From positions 62,001 to 126,000 of the forward strand of contig JBOEGZ010000004.1 in NCBI GenBank assembly GCA_050633705.1: DNA of 64,000 nucleotides, read 5' to 3'. Below, one piece after another: positions 33,509 to 43,103 of this stretch (the first letter of the stretch is position 1; every line of letters starts with the position of its first letter). The translations under genes and the position numbers were made by a program. The notes beneath the pieces were generated by a model. The model was not told the origin of the DNA and did no database searches. It saw only the letters and a program-made list of their open reading frames with translations. Source of the DNA: JAJFHI01 sp050633705 (lineage in GTDB: Bacteria; Pseudomonadota; Alphaproteobacteria; Rhizobiales; Hyphomicrobiaceae).

Positions 33509-34165
33509 TCAGAATGGGCAGGGGGATGTGAAGGTCATTCTGGTTTCGTTCGTTGGATGATGAAGTGACAACGAAAGTGCGTGCAATTGCAGGCGGTCGA
33601 CGCCGTCGCGGGCTTCCGGATGGGCGTATAAGTTATCTCCGAGTATGGGATGGCCGATGCTTTGCAGGTGGACGCGCAGTTGATGCGATCGACCCGTGTG
33701 CGGCGTGAGGCGGAGGCGAGTTGAGGTGGCTTGATTGTTGATGACCGTCCAGGCGGTGCGGGCACTGCGGCCGTTTTCATGGTCGATGATTTGGCGGGGG
33801 CGGTTGGGCCAGTCACATATGAGCGGTGCATCTATCTCGCCGCGATTGGCTGCTAGCACGCCCCAAACGTTTGCTTCGTAGGTTTTTTCAACTTGGCGCT
33901 TTTCAAATTGCCAACTTATATGGCGATGCGCTGGGCGGTTGCGCGCCAGGACCATGACGCCGGAGGTTTCCAGATCAAGGCGATGGACAATTGTGGCGCC
34001 TGGAAAGGCTGATTGCGCGCGGGCTTGAATGCAATCGGCAAGGTCGTCTTTGCGTCCTGGAACACTAAGAATGCCGCTTTGTTTTGCTAGGACAAGTAGA
34101 TCAGCGTCCGAATATAAGATTTGCAGGTAGGGGTCCGTTGGAGGGGCGTAGGTGAGGGCTGACAT
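33509..34165 (-). CDS. RluA-family pseudouridine synthase
   Basis: A 218-residue enzyme. The catalytic motif is HRLDLETSG with Asp64, followed by KTYEANVWG, RTAWTV and LTPHTGRSHQLRVHLQSIGHPILGDNLYA. Being compact and without an S4 domain, it resembles RluA, which modifies 23S rRNA position 746 and tRNA position 32, more than RluC or RluD. The exact target is not certain. It lies alone between the tRNA region and a divergent EamA gene. Confidence 0.9.
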   Translation of the reverse strand: MSALTYAPPTDPYLQILYSDADLLVLAKQSGILSVPGRKDDLADCIQARAQSAFPGATIVHRLDLETSGVMVLARNRPAHRHISWQFEKRQVEKTYEANVWGVLAANRGEIDAPLICDWPNRPRQIIDHENGRSARTAWTVINNQATSTRLRLTPHTGRSHQLRVHLQSIGHPILGDNLYAHPEARDGVDRLQLHALSLSLHHPTNETRMTFTSPCPF

Positions 34166-34411
34166 CGCAAAAATAGGTTTGAGTTAAAAAGCAAATGTTG
34201 ATCAGGCGTTTTACGGTGTGGGCGAACTTCGTGCAAATACGCCAAGGGGAGTTATGAAGTCGGTCAACATTTTGTCTTATGACAGCAGGCGTTTTTGGTT
34301 GGTGAGGTTTTTTTGATGTTGATCGCTCGTGACGATCTGCGTTGATTTGCGTCATGCTTAAGCGTAACACAATGTGAAGCGTTTTTTTTCCAAGACAAAG
34401 GCCGTAACACA

Positions 34412-35335
34412 ATGAGCGATGCGCCAAACCCCGTATCCGATACTGTTCGGCTGCCCACGTCAGGCTATCTGCTGCTAGCCTTTGTGACATTATTCTGGGG
34501 TGCAAACTGGCCGGCGATGAAAATCGCTTTGCAGGAACTTCCAATCTGGTGGTTTCGGGCGATGTGCGTTACAGCCGGGGCCGCTGGGTTGCTGACAATT
34601 TCGAAGCTGTCTGGCGAGAGCCTGCGCGTCGCGCACGGCGACGTTTACCGCATGTTGCTTATTGCTTTGTTTGCAATGCTGGGATGGCAGGTCTGTTCGG
34701 CTTATGGCGTGTCTTTGATGCCGGCGGGCCGCGCCTCGATTATCGCATTTACGATGCCTGTTTGGGCTGCAATTTTGGGTGCCGTGATGATTGATGAACC
34801 GATCACAATGCCAAAAGTTGTTGGTCTGGTGCTTGGTGTTGCGGGACTGGGTATTTTGATTGGCGATGATCTTGTGGTTTTGGGAACGGCACCGATTGGT
34901 GCGGTGTTTATGTTTGCTGCAGCTGTTTGCTGGGCCATTGGAACGGTGCTGTTTAAAAAATACAGTTGGTCAACGCCGATTTCCGTTCTTATCGGGTGGC
35001 AACTGGCGGCGAGCGCTGTGCCGATTACAATCGTTGCGATGGCAACCGAACCTTTACCCCAATTCGGTGCGCTGAGCCGGGAAGCTTTACTGGCGCTCAG
35101 CTATGTTTTTGCACTGCCGATGATATTTTGTCAGTGGGCCTTTTTCAAGGTGGTCAGTATTTTCCCGGCAACGATTGCCGCGATGGGCACGTTGGCGGCC
35201 CCGGTTGTTGGGGTCTATTCGTCCGCACTCATTTTGGATGAACCGGTCGGATGGCAGGAGCTTGTCTCTTTGGTACTCATTTGCGCAGCACTTGCGAGTG
35301 TGTTGGTGTTGCCAAATTTGGCCCGAGCCCGTTGA
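34412..35335 (+). CDS. DMT/EamA-family transporter
   Basis: A 307-residue membrane protein with about ten hydrophobic helices in two EamA repeats: FWGANWPAMKIALQ at the start of the first, and CWAIGTVLFKKYSW at the start of the second, with the late-helix pattern LAAPVVGVYSSALILDEPVGWQEL. Such proteins export small metabolites, often amino acids; the substrate is unknown. A 12-base direct repeat CGTAACACAATG occurs at 34363-34374 and again at 34403-34414, the latter spanning the start codon. The gene is convergent with arsM. Confidence 0.9.
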   Translation: MSDAPNPVSDTVRLPTSGYLLLAFVTLFWGANWPAMKIALQELPIWWFRAMCVTAGAAGLLTISKLSGESLRVAHGDVYRMLLIALFAMLGWQVCSAYGVSLMPAGRASIIAFTMPVWAAILGAVMIDEPITMPKVVGLVLGVAGLGILIGDDLVVLGTAPIGAVFMFAAAVCWAIGTVLFKKYSWSTPISVLIGWQLAASAVPITIVAMATEPLPQFGALSREALLALSYVFALPMIFCQWAFFKVVSIFPATIAAMGTLAAPVVGVYSSALILDEPVGWQELVSLVLICAALASVLVLPNLARAR

Positions 35336-35350
35336 GACGTGATCGAGGGG

Positions 35351-36397
35351 CTAACAACACGCCTCACCGACGGCGGTATTTGGATCTTCGAATGGTGCGC
35401 CGGTTCCACAGCCTTCGAAGATGCCGTAGTGGTTTGAGAAGTCGCCGATAAACTCGAAGTATTTTGCAAACCTCGTTTCTTTGAGCATGTGCCAGGTGTT
35501 GCCACAAACGGGAAAAACTTTTCCGCGTTGAATGATGTGGTGCTTATCGAAATGGAAGACATCACCAGCGTGCTCGATACCACCTTTGTAAATCACTGCT
35601 TGACCATAGTCTTCGCAGTTGGGTTCAAGCTGATTGAGCTTGAACAATCGATAAGTGGCTGAGAAAAATTTTGCAGCGCCAAGTTTATCTGAGAGTTCTT
35701 CGTCAATAATTCCGAGCACACGATCGGTGACAACGCGCGGGTCGCCAAAGCCTGCATTTTTGGCAAGATGGTGGAAATCATTCCAATAAAGCGCACCACC
35801 AAGGCATTCACCGTAAAGGATTGGATCTTTGCGTACGTCGTCGCTCAGCCTGCGGTCGGCGTAAACGTCGGAAAAATACATTTCACCACCTGGCTTCAAA
35901 AGGTCATAGGCACCTTTCAAAACAGCGGGCTTGTCCGTTGACAGATTGATAACGCAATTCGAGACAATAACGTCGAAGCTTTCCGGTTCCAGATCAAGAT
36001 CGCCAAGCTTTTCGATGTAGCCATCGAGAAAGCGTACATTGCTTTTTTCGTAGCCGAATTTTTCGGTGTGCCAGTCGATATGTTTGCGTGCAACAGCGAT
36101 CTGCTCAGCGGTCATATCGACGCCAACGACTTGTCCTTCAGGTCCAACAAGTTGAGACAAGGCATAGACATCGCGGCCTGATCCAGACCCCAGATCGAGG
36201 ATGCGTGCGCCTTTCAGTGACGGTGGGGCAATCAGACCGCAGCCGTAATATTTCGCCAGCACCTCATCGTGAATGTTAGACAGAAGTTTTTTGATGTAGC
36301 CGGGCATTTCTGCGGGATCGCAACACGCTTCGGTCTTGAGATCAGCGGAAGTCTGAAGTGTTTTACCGTAGTAGTCTTGGACAATGGAAATGTTCAA
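35351..36397 (-). CDS. arsM: Arsenite S-adenosylmethionine methyltransferase
   Basis: A 348-residue SAM methyltransferase. TTG 36397 is preferred because GGAG lies 9 bases upstream and the N-terminus then reads NISIVQDYYGKTLQTSADLKTEACC as in known ArsM proteins; a TTG at 36430 is the longer alternative. The SAM motif is ILDLGSGSGRDVY. Cysteines at 25/26, 53, 148 (VSNCVINLS) and 198 (YGECLGGAL) correspond to the arsenic-binding positions, and the protein ends GEACC. It would methylate As(III) in the cytoplasm. No arsR, arsC or arsB is nearby. Confidence 0.9.
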   Translation of the reverse strand: MNISIVQDYYGKTLQTSADLKTEACCDPAEMPGYIKKLLSNIHDEVLAKYYGCGLIAPPSLKGARILDLGSGSGRDVYALSQLVGPEGQVVGVDMTAEQIAVARKHIDWHTEKFGYEKSNVRFLDGYIEKLGDLDLEPESFDVIVSNCVINLSTDKPAVLKGAYDLLKPGGEMYFSDVYADRRLSDDVRKDPILYGECLGGALYWNDFHHLAKNAGFGDPRVVTDRVLGIIDEELSDKLGAAKFFSATYRLFKLNQLEPNCEDYGQAVIYKGGIEHAGDVFHFDKHHIIQRGKVFPVCGNTWHMLKETRFAKYFEFIGDFSNHYGIFEGCGTGAPFEDPNTAVGEACC

Positions 36398-36588
36398 AGC
36401 CGTGCGCTCCGCGATAGAAAGCTGTTGCAAATTGATGGGCGAGTTGGTGACGACGGGCGCGCGTTTTTAGACGGTTGACCGAAAGACGTCTTGGATGGAG
36501 AAGCTACCAATTTATGAGGAAGCGTGATGTCACGACTAAGCACGTTTGCGTTATCAGGGTTAGAAATGTAGCCGTCTCGTATGTTGTT

Positions 36589-37782
36589 CTAAGCAGCGTT
36601 CACCAGGCGAGCGAATCCAAGATCAAGATCAGCTTGCAAATCTTCAAGGGCTTCGAGACCAACATGAATGCGAAGAAGCTGCCCGTCTGAGTTCCATTCG
36701 GTCGCGGTTCGATAGGAACGCGGGTCTGCGGGTATGATCAGGCTTTCAAAACCGCCCCAAGAATAGCCCATGCCAAAGTATTTCAATCCGTCAAGCATGG
36801 CAGCGACAGCCTTGTCTGAGTTGGTTTTTAAGATGATGGCGAATAGACCACTGGCTCCTGTAAAGTCACGTTTCCAGAGGCCATGTTGGGGGTGGCTTTC
36901 TAGGGCGGGATGGAGAACGCGGGTAACTTCTGGGCGTTCAGCGAGCCATTTTGCCAATTCGATTGAAGCGGTTTGGTGATGAGAAAGGCGAACCGCCAGG
37001 GTTCGCAATCCACGCGCTGCGAGATAGGTTTCTTCAGACCCACAGCAGACACCATACAGAGTAGCCGCACGCTGGACGTAAGGTGTTGCCCGTGGCGTGG
37101 TCGTGATGGACCCCAAAAGGGCGTCGGCATGACCAACCAAATATTTGGTCGCCGATTGTATCGAAACATCAACGCCAAAAGACAGAGGCTTAAAAAACAT
37201 CGAGGTCGCCCAAGTGTTGTCCATCAACACCCAAATGTTGTGTTTTTTGGCGACCTTCGTAATCGCTGGAATATCTTGGATTTCGAATGTTTGCGAACCT
37301 GGGCTCTCAGTAAAAATGAGTTTTGTCTTGTTGGTGATCAGCTTCTCGATTGAACTGCCAATCGTAGGATCGTAATAGATCGTCTTCACACCGAGCGCGG
37401 ACAGAGCCTTGTCGCAAAAATTTCGGGTTGGTTGGTAAACGTTGTCAACCATCAGGATTTCGTCGCCTGTTTCGACAAACCCGAGGATTGCTGTGGTCAC
37501 CGCTTGTAGGCCAGAAGCCGTTAACCGTGTCGCGTCGGCACCTTCGCCTTCAAGTTGGCTGATACCATCTTGCAGACCACGAACGGTTGGATTGCCATAA
37601 CGACCGTAAGTATAGGGTTGATTTAGGTTTTTTAGCTTTTCAACACTGGGAAATAGGATCGTTGAGCCGCGATAAGACGGCTGGTTGACGAATCCGTAAG
37701 TTGTTTGCGGATCGCGTCCGGCATGGACCGCGGTCGTTTGGTCGCTTTGAGAACGGGGGTTATCGTCGCTTTTATCCGTCAT
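36589..37782 (-). CDS. metC: Cystathionine beta-lyase (PLP-dependent)
   Basis: A 397-residue enzyme starting at ATG 37782 (MTDKSDDNPRSQS); the open frame extends to 37956 without support. It cleaves cystathionine to homocysteine, pyruvate and ammonia. PLP features are the LTASGLQAV phosphate-loop region, DNTWATSMFF with its Asp, and the Lys in SATKYLVGHADALLGS. RYGNPTVRGLQDGI is also typical. The best match by these motifs is MetC rather than MetB, though the family is hard to split by eye. Confidence 0.88.
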   Translation of the reverse strand: MTDKSDDNPRSQSDQTTAVHAGRDPQTTYGFVNQPSYRGSTILFPSVEKLKNLNQPYTYGRYGNPTVRGLQDGISQLEGEGADATRLTASGLQAVTTAILGFVETGDEILMVDNVYQPTRNFCDKALSALGVKTIYYDPTIGSSIEKLITNKTKLIFTESPGSQTFEIQDIPAITKVAKKHNIWVLMDNTWATSMFFKPLSFGVDVSIQSATKYLVGHADALLGSITTTPRATPYVQRAATLYGVCCGSEETYLAARGLRTLAVRLSHHQTASIELAKWLAERPEVTRVLHPALESHPQHGLWKRDFTGASGLFAIILKTNSDKAVAAMLDGLKYFGMGYSWGGFESLIIPADPRSYRTATEWNSDGQLLRIHVGLEALEDLQADLDLGFARLVNAA

Positions 37783-37934
37783 GGTTTTATTTCCAGTCTG
37801 ACTTTTCAATTGGCGTGTGGCTGAACTTTTGGCATTGGTCAAGTCTTGACCTTGGGGCTTGGAACGGGGATGAGTGAGCCGCTGAAGAGCGGGGACATGG
37901 AATTGGGAGCGGAATGCGTGGGGATGATTGTCTG

Positions 37935-39005
37935 ATGCACAAGTATTCCAAAACACGCTTTATGCGTGTGGGTTCATTTTATCTTATTATTCTTGCCGCG
38001 ATAGCTTTGGTTTCGGTCGACGCCGTCCGATCGGCCCAAGAGGGTACAGCGGTCGACGGCACACTTGAAGCGGCCCGGTCCCGAGGGTTCGTCAATTGTG
38101 GTGTAAATGCCGGAGTTGCTGGATTTGCGATCGCCGACAAAGAAGGGAATTGGTCGGGTCTCGATATAGATTTTTGTGCCGCACTCGCGACAGCCGTGTT
38201 TGGCAAAAGAGACGCCGTCAAATACATACCGCTTAAGATTGGCAACGCGTTTCGTGCTTTGGCGACCGGAGATGTTGATGTTCTTGCTCGAGGTCGAAGT
38301 TGGACTTTAAGCCGAGACACGGAATTGGGCGTTAGCTTTGCGGGTGTGACGTTTTATGATGGACTTGGATTTCTCGCGCGCCGTAATCAAGTGATATCGA
38401 GTGTGTTTGCCTTGTCAGGTGCCTCGATCTGTGTGGTTACCGGAACCCAGGCAGTTCGTTCTGTGAGTGATTTTTTTCAGTCACGGAAAATGACTTTCCA
38501 GCTTGTGAAATCGGAAAGCTGGAAGGACCTGGTAGAAATATATGGCAAAGGTGGTTGCACGGTTTTGGCCGGTGAATCAGCGATGCTTGCAACCGCTCGA
38601 TTGCAACTTGAACGTCCGGATGATCATACCATTTTGCCAGAGTTGATTAGCAAGGAACCTCTCGGTCCTGTTGTGAGAGCCGATGACAATCGTTGGTTTT
38701 CAATTGTTCGATGGACATTGATGGCTCTCGTCGCTGGCGAAGAACTCGGACTTTCGAACGAGAATATTGCTGCGATGCGTGGTTCAAAAATTTTGGCGAT
38801 TCGCCGTTTCATGGGAATCGAGGCCAATCTCGGGGTGCCGCTCGGACTCGAGAAAGACTGGGCTTATCAAGTTATTCGCCAAGTCGGAAATTACGGTGAT
38901 ATTTTTGTCCGAAATCTCGGCGCAAAATCTAAATTGGGCCTGCAAAGAGGCCTCAATAAATTGTGGAATCAAGGCGGGCTGCACTATTCTGCGCCATTTC
39001 GTTGA
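37935..39005 (+). CDS. AapJ-like general amino acid binding protein, orphan
   Basis: A 356-residue protein from ATG 37935 (GGGGA ribosome site) with an N-terminal hydrophobic segment and a family-3 binding domain: GFVNCGVNAGVAGFAIADKEGNWSGLDIDFCAALATAVFG, an LARGRSWTLSRDTELGVSF segment and the C-terminal GLEKDWAYQVIRQVGNYGDIFVRNLG. This is the AapJ pattern of the general L-amino acid ABC transporter. No aapQMP genes follow. The sequence departs from AapJ in several conserved places (for example RGRSWTLSR where WT is usually preceded by NT), so it may be a divergent, re-purposed sensor or binding protein. Confidence 0.82.
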   Translation: MHKYSKTRFMRVGSFYLIILAAIALVSVDAVRSAQEGTAVDGTLEAARSRGFVNCGVNAGVAGFAIADKEGNWSGLDIDFCAALATAVFGKRDAVKYIPLKIGNAFRALATGDVDVLARGRSWTLSRDTELGVSFAGVTFYDGLGFLARRNQVISSVFALSGASICVVTGTQAVRSVSDFFQSRKMTFQLVKSESWKDLVEIYGKGGCTVLAGESAMLATARLQLERPDDHTILPELISKEPLGPVVRADDNRWFSIVRWTLMALVAGEELGLSNENIAAMRGSKILAIRRFMGIEANLGVPLGLEKDWAYQVIRQVGNYGDIFVRNLGAKSKLGLQRGLNKLWNQGGLHYSAPFR

Positions 39006-39243
39006 TGTCCTTGAGTGTATTCTTATTTTTCCCGCTTGTGTTGCACTGGTGCGTATTGACTCCCTGAAATTCTACGATCTTATGAAGCGTTGATTTTGCG
39101 TGGATCGTTGATCTGTAGGATTCGGTGAAGTGTCTCAGGCCGAAGTGAGCGATCTGGAGGAAGCAAGCGGCATTCAATCAGTTTTGCTTAAGTGTTGAGT
39201 TTCCGAAAGGGTCCTTTGGATATCTGAAGTTTGAGTGAAGTGC

Positions 39244-39834
39244 ATGTGGCCAAACACAACAGCGCCATTGGAAATAGACGGACTCTTGGGATGGATCGCA
39301 TTGAGTTTACCGCTGTTCCTTTTGGCGACACTCATTGCACTTGTTGTTGGCCGGTGGCGCATGCAAGCCAAATTGGCGCATAAGAGCGGCGCACATCTGG
39401 ACGGCGAGGACCACAAGACGGCGATGTCGGAACGATTGGGGGCAGCATTGAGGGCGATGAAGATTTCGACAGAAGCACAAGACGTTTTAGGAGCTTCTCA
39501 GGCTGGTGCGAGTTTTTCAGTTCTAAGTCGCGCTGGCGGTTTGACTGTTTTGGAAATTCTTGAAGGGGCTAAAGATCGAACTCAAGCTATTGAGGCTTTG
39601 GGAGCATTGGTATTTGAAGCCCGCAGAAATGGTAACACAGACGTTCAAGCTGCTGCGCGATTTCACTTGGGAGACTTAGCCGAGGATGCAGGAGATATGA
39701 CAACAGCCTGTGAGCATTGGCAAATTGCGCGGGATTTGTTTCATGAATCAGATAACAGCCTTGCGTGTGAGTTGGCTGAAGAAAAAATGCACTCAAATGG
39801 TTGCCCAACGGATTGGGTATTAAACGAATTCTAG
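39244..39834 (+). CDS. Membrane-anchored protein of unknown function with TPR-like C-terminus
   Basis: A 196-residue protein; ATG 39244 is preferred, and an ATG three codons upstream is possible. One hydrophobic helix (about residues 14-38) precedes a cytoplasmic-looking part. The last 70 residues (QAIEALGALVFEARRNGNTDVQAAARFHLGDLAEDAGDMTTACEHWQIARDLFHE) form helix pairs of the TPR kind. I do not recognise the family. It lies 238 bases after the AapJ-like gene and is convergent with the secreted repeat protein. Confidence 0.65.
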   Translation: MWPNTTAPLEIDGLLGWIALSLPLFLLATLIALVVGRWRMQAKLAHKSGAHLDGEDHKTAMSERLGAALRAMKISTEAQDVLGASQAGASFSVLSRAGGLTVLEILEGAKDRTQAIEALGALVFEARRNGNTDVQAAARFHLGDLAEDAGDMTTACEHWQIARDLFHESDNSLACELAEEKMHSNGCPTDWVLNEF

Positions 39835-39919
39835 GATTAGAATTTTGCAGCCGCCATTGTCGCCAATTGCGCCTTGAAGCAGGTGTTGGTGTGAGAATAT
39901 CTAGTCGGCTATTCGTGGA

Positions 39920-40939
39920 CTATTGAATGAGCACTTCGATTTCTGCTTTCTCTCCGCTGACAACCTGGAATTCACGTTGATAATCGCGACCTCTTTGGCG
40001 GCCAATGATCAAATACTTGCCAGGCGCGAGAATGTGAGTTGGTAAGGCACCAACGGAACGTTTTACGATTTCACCAGTTTGTGTTTTTACAGTCCACTCT
40101 GTGCCAGGTTGAGCCTCGCCACCATTATGGGTGACGAGCTTAAATGTTACGCGGGCGGCTGCGTGCGAAATCGTGGCTTGCGTGAGTTTGCCAGCTTCGA
40201 CCGTTACATCGGCGGCGACTTTGGCATTTGCATCGCCATACGTGGAAACGATGTGATAGATGCCAGCGTTGAGGCGTGTGATCAAATTGGGCTTCGCATT
40301 GGTGAGAACGAGGTCGCGTTCTCCCGATTGATTGCGTTCACCCTCATAGATGTCAAAACTGATGTCAGTGCGCGCAGCTTTGGTGTTGCCAATGACAGCA
40401 TTCAAACGAAGGCCACCGGCGTTAATGACAAAGCGTTCGGTCATCTCGGGGGTATTCTTGCTGACCACAAATTTGCGCGTCAGGTGGGCACGCCCAAATG
40501 ATGCATTGATGAGATAGGTACCAGGTTTGAGCCGGACGGTAGGGTTTGCGGTTTTTTTCGTGGCAACCAATTCGTTTCGGCCACCATTGGACTTTTTTTC
40601 GGTAAAGATCCGCCAAACAAGTCCGCGGTCAATTTGCTGACCATCGGCTGTCAGAAAGGCCAGGAGTTTTATGGCTACGAGACCGGAATTTGTTGTTTTG
40701 GGTTTGGCCTTGGGGACACTGCGCGGAATGACGGTTGTGTTCGGAGGTTCGGGAAATGGTACTCCGACGTCTAGATCGGTTTCCCAGCCGCCAATCTCCG
40801 GCGATTGCGCATTAGCACAAGGGCTCACAACAACACAGGCAAGTGCTGTAAAAACAACGCCTGCTCCGGCGAGAGAGGTCAGTTGGCTGCTCCAGCGCGG
40901 GGGCCATATCATTTTAACAGTGGTTTCGATCAACGACAT
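39920..40939 (-). CDS. Secreted protein with three repeat modules, paralogue of the VWA protein
   Basis: A 339-residue exported protein starting at ATG 40939 (TTG 40975 is the longer option). A hydrophobic segment ending SPCANAQS looks like a signal peptide. The rest holds about three beta-rich modules of 80-90 residues, each closing on a G-x-Y-x-I motif: LKPGTYLINASFG, LNAGIYHIVSTYG and LAPGKYLIIGRQR. The same module type recurs in the VWA protein that lies just upstream on the same strand. The modules look like carboxypeptidase-regulatory or prealbumin-like beta-sandwiches. The function is unknown; an envelope or surface role is inferred. Confidence 0.7.
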   Translation of the reverse strand: MSLIETTVKMIWPPRWSSQLTSLAGAGVVFTALACVVVSPCANAQSPEIGGWETDLDVGVPFPEPPNTTVIPRSVPKAKPKTTNSGLVAIKLLAFLTADGQQIDRGLVWRIFTEKKSNGGRNELVATKKTANPTVRLKPGTYLINASFGRAHLTRKFVVSKNTPEMTERFVINAGGLRLNAVIGNTKAARTDISFDIYEGERNQSGERDLVLTNAKPNLITRLNAGIYHIVSTYGDANAKVAADVTVEAGKLTQATISHAAARVTFKLVTHNGGEAQPGTEWTVKTQTGEIVKRSVGALPTHILAPGKYLIIGRQRGRDYQREFQVVSGEKAEIEVLIQ

Positions 40940-41105
40940 AGTCCTAAGCGTAATATTGGCGACGACCGGCGACAAGAGTTGTCAATTATAATCTGTACAC
41001 AAAGCCGACCGAACGTCGGTATTTTTGGTGATTCGATGTGGTCGAAGCGTGGCAAAAATGGTCGCACGCCAACGCTTGAGATACGATTTTATGCCAATGC
41101 GAGAG

Positions 41106-43103
41106 TTAGCGCCCGAGTTCAATGATTTCTTTTGCTCCAGAGGCAAGTTGCAAGACTTTCTCTGCGACGCCGTTTCCGGCATCGTTGCGGACAGTGTATT
41201 GCCCGGGGGCAAGCAATGTGGTTGGCCTGAGTTGGTTTGTTCGCCAAACCACTTGGCCTTGTTGATCAACCACTTCCCAAAGCGTATCGCGATATTTGGG
41301 GCCGCGTGAGATTTGCGGTCGCGCAAGTGTTAGGGACCCGGCATCCAGTTTCAGCGCGACGGTCTTATTTTCGTCTGCGCCAATCGTGACCTGTTGGGAG
41401 GCCTGCACATTGCCAGCACCGAGCGCGACAGTAACGAGGTATTGTCCTGCCGGTAGAGCGAATGACGGTGTGCGACTGGAACTGCGCGCGATTTCCCGCA
41501 TGGCTTGGCCGTTGCCTTGCATCACGCGAAAGGCCAATGGTAGGTTTGACTGCGATGCGGCGCCCAACAATTTGGCTGACAAAGAAATACGGCCAAGTTG
41601 AAATGTGAATGTCTCAGAGATATTGGCATTTGCGCCAACGACGATGCGTTTACTTTGCTGCGCATTGCGGGTTTTGGCAGATACGATGTATGTCCCGGCG
41701 GGCAAGTGGATTGTTGGCGTGCTTGCGCGCGTGCGTAATACATTGCGCCCACCACCTGTTGCTGCGGGATCGTCTATGCGCACTTGAAACGAAATGTCTG
41801 TGATTTGCGTTCCGGCCGGTGTTTGAGCGCGAAGTAAAAGTTCACCACTGCGCGTGGCCAGGTCGACATTGACGGTTTTGCCGACTTCGACACGTGCCTG
41901 TTTTTCACTGCGCAACAATCCATCTTCGTAAACGATGCGATATGTGCCAGAGGGTGTGATGAGTGGCGGCGCATTGGATCGGCCAAGCCAGGTCTTTTGG
42001 TTGAACTTTGTCGGATTACCATCGTTTGATGCCGGTTTAACCGTGACAAAGCCTGATTGGTTATTTTTTTCGGCTGCCCCGAATGAAATTTGACCGGCAT
42101 TCAGGGCAACTCTAATCGATGTCGTCCCCTTTTCATTGACTATTGCTGTGGCCCGACCGGTGGCCAGCCCAACACTTGCGGTGATGTTGTAAACGCCTGG
42201 GTCAAGGCGGCGAACGATGCTTTCGGCTTCGGCCGCAATGACGGCCGTTGGTTCTGTATTTGGATCTGGGCCTGATTTGGTGACGAGCCAAAGCAGGGGG
42301 CTTTTAAGGGCAGGCCCATCTTTGACAAGCGAGGCTGAGAGTTGCAAGCCGGGAGGGCCCTCTTCGGTTGATGATGGAGGGGCGGCTGGGCTATCACCGG
42401 GCTTGGTGGCACCAGAAAGTTCCGGCTGTGGCGAGGTCACGACGTTTTTGAAGGCGTTCGCAACGGCTGAATTTAATGAGGCCAAATTGGTCGCCGCATA
42501 GACTTTGCCGCCGGTTTGTTTTGCGACACACTGCATTGCCGTGGCGGCTTTTGGTGTGAGGTTAATTGAGATCAAATTGATTTTAAGTCGTGGGTGGCGC
42601 TTTGCGATATCGCGGGCAACCGCACACGGGTCCTGACGGCAATTATCTGGGCCATCGTGGATGAGAACAAAGCTACCCGCGGTATCTTCCGGCAACGCGT
42701 TTGCCGCACGTTGTAGTGCAAGCGCAATTGGTCCTTTGCTTTTGGGGTTCAAGTTTCCAATGCGTTGAATAATCGAGTTTGCAGTTCCAGCTTCGGGAGG
42801 AATGGCAACACTAGCGCCGGAGCAACTACGCCCGAAGGTGACGAGGCCAAGCGGCGTTTGGTTTGGAAGTTGGATGATCGTTTCTGCCAGCGCGTCTTTC
42901 GCTGCCAAAAACTTGGGCTGTGGCTGGCTGGCAAATTTGCCCCACATCGAGCCGGAGCTGTCCATCAATATGACATGCGTTGGCGGTGGTGTGTTTGCCG
43001 GTTCTGCCTGCAGAGGTCGCGTGGTGCGTGCCGCAAAGAGAGCGATCAAAGCGATCAGTGCAACATAGGCAAACGATCGACAATGCTGGTTGACCAGTTT
43101 CAT
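41106..43103 (-). CDS. Exported VWA-domain protein with C-terminal repeat modules
   Basis: A 665-residue protein from ATG 43103; the frame is open to 43172. After a signal segment (about residues 9-25) comes a von Willebrand A domain with an intact metal site Asp48-Ser49-Ser50-Gly51-Ser52, plus LGLVTFGRSC and FVLIHDGPDNCRQDPC. A Pro/Gly/Ser linker (near residue 235) leads to five modules closing on LDPGVYNITAS, TPSGTYRIVYE, LPAGTYIVSAK, LPAGQYLVTVA and LAPGQYTVRND. The VWA domain suggests metal-dependent protein binding outside the cytoplasm. It is followed by its shorter paralogue 167 bases downstream. Confidence 0.82.
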   Translation of the reverse strand: MKLVNQHCRSFAYVALIALIALFAARTTRPLQAEPANTPPPTHVILMDSSGSMWGKFASQPQPKFLAAKDALAETIIQLPNQTPLGLVTFGRSCSGASVAIPPEAGTANSIIQRIGNLNPKSKGPIALALQRAANALPEDTAGSFVLIHDGPDNCRQDPCAVARDIAKRHPRLKINLISINLTPKAATAMQCVAKQTGGKVYAATNLASLNSAVANAFKNVVTSPQPELSGATKPGDSPAAPPSSTEEGPPGLQLSASLVKDGPALKSPLLWLVTKSGPDPNTEPTAVIAAEAESIVRRLDPGVYNITASVGLATGRATAIVNEKGTTSIRVALNAGQISFGAAEKNNQSGFVTVKPASNDGNPTKFNQKTWLGRSNAPPLITPSGTYRIVYEDGLLRSEKQARVEVGKTVNVDLATRSGELLLRAQTPAGTQITDISFQVRIDDPAATGGGRNVLRTRASTPTIHLPAGTYIVSAKTRNAQQSKRIVVGANANISETFTFQLGRISLSAKLLGAASQSNLPLAFRVMQGNGQAMREIARSSSRTPSFALPAGQYLVTVALGAGNVQASQQVTIGADENKTVALKLDAGSLTLARPQISRGPKYRDTLWEVVDQQGQVVWRTNQLRPTTLLAPGQYTVRNDAGNGVAEKVLQLASGAKEIIELGR

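Noticed and set aside
40547..43103. CRISPR or nucleotide tandem repeat within the VWA and paralogue genes
   Set aside because: The repetition is at protein level in 80-90-residue modules; the DNA units are diverged and there are no spacers. No CRISPR array was seen in the window.
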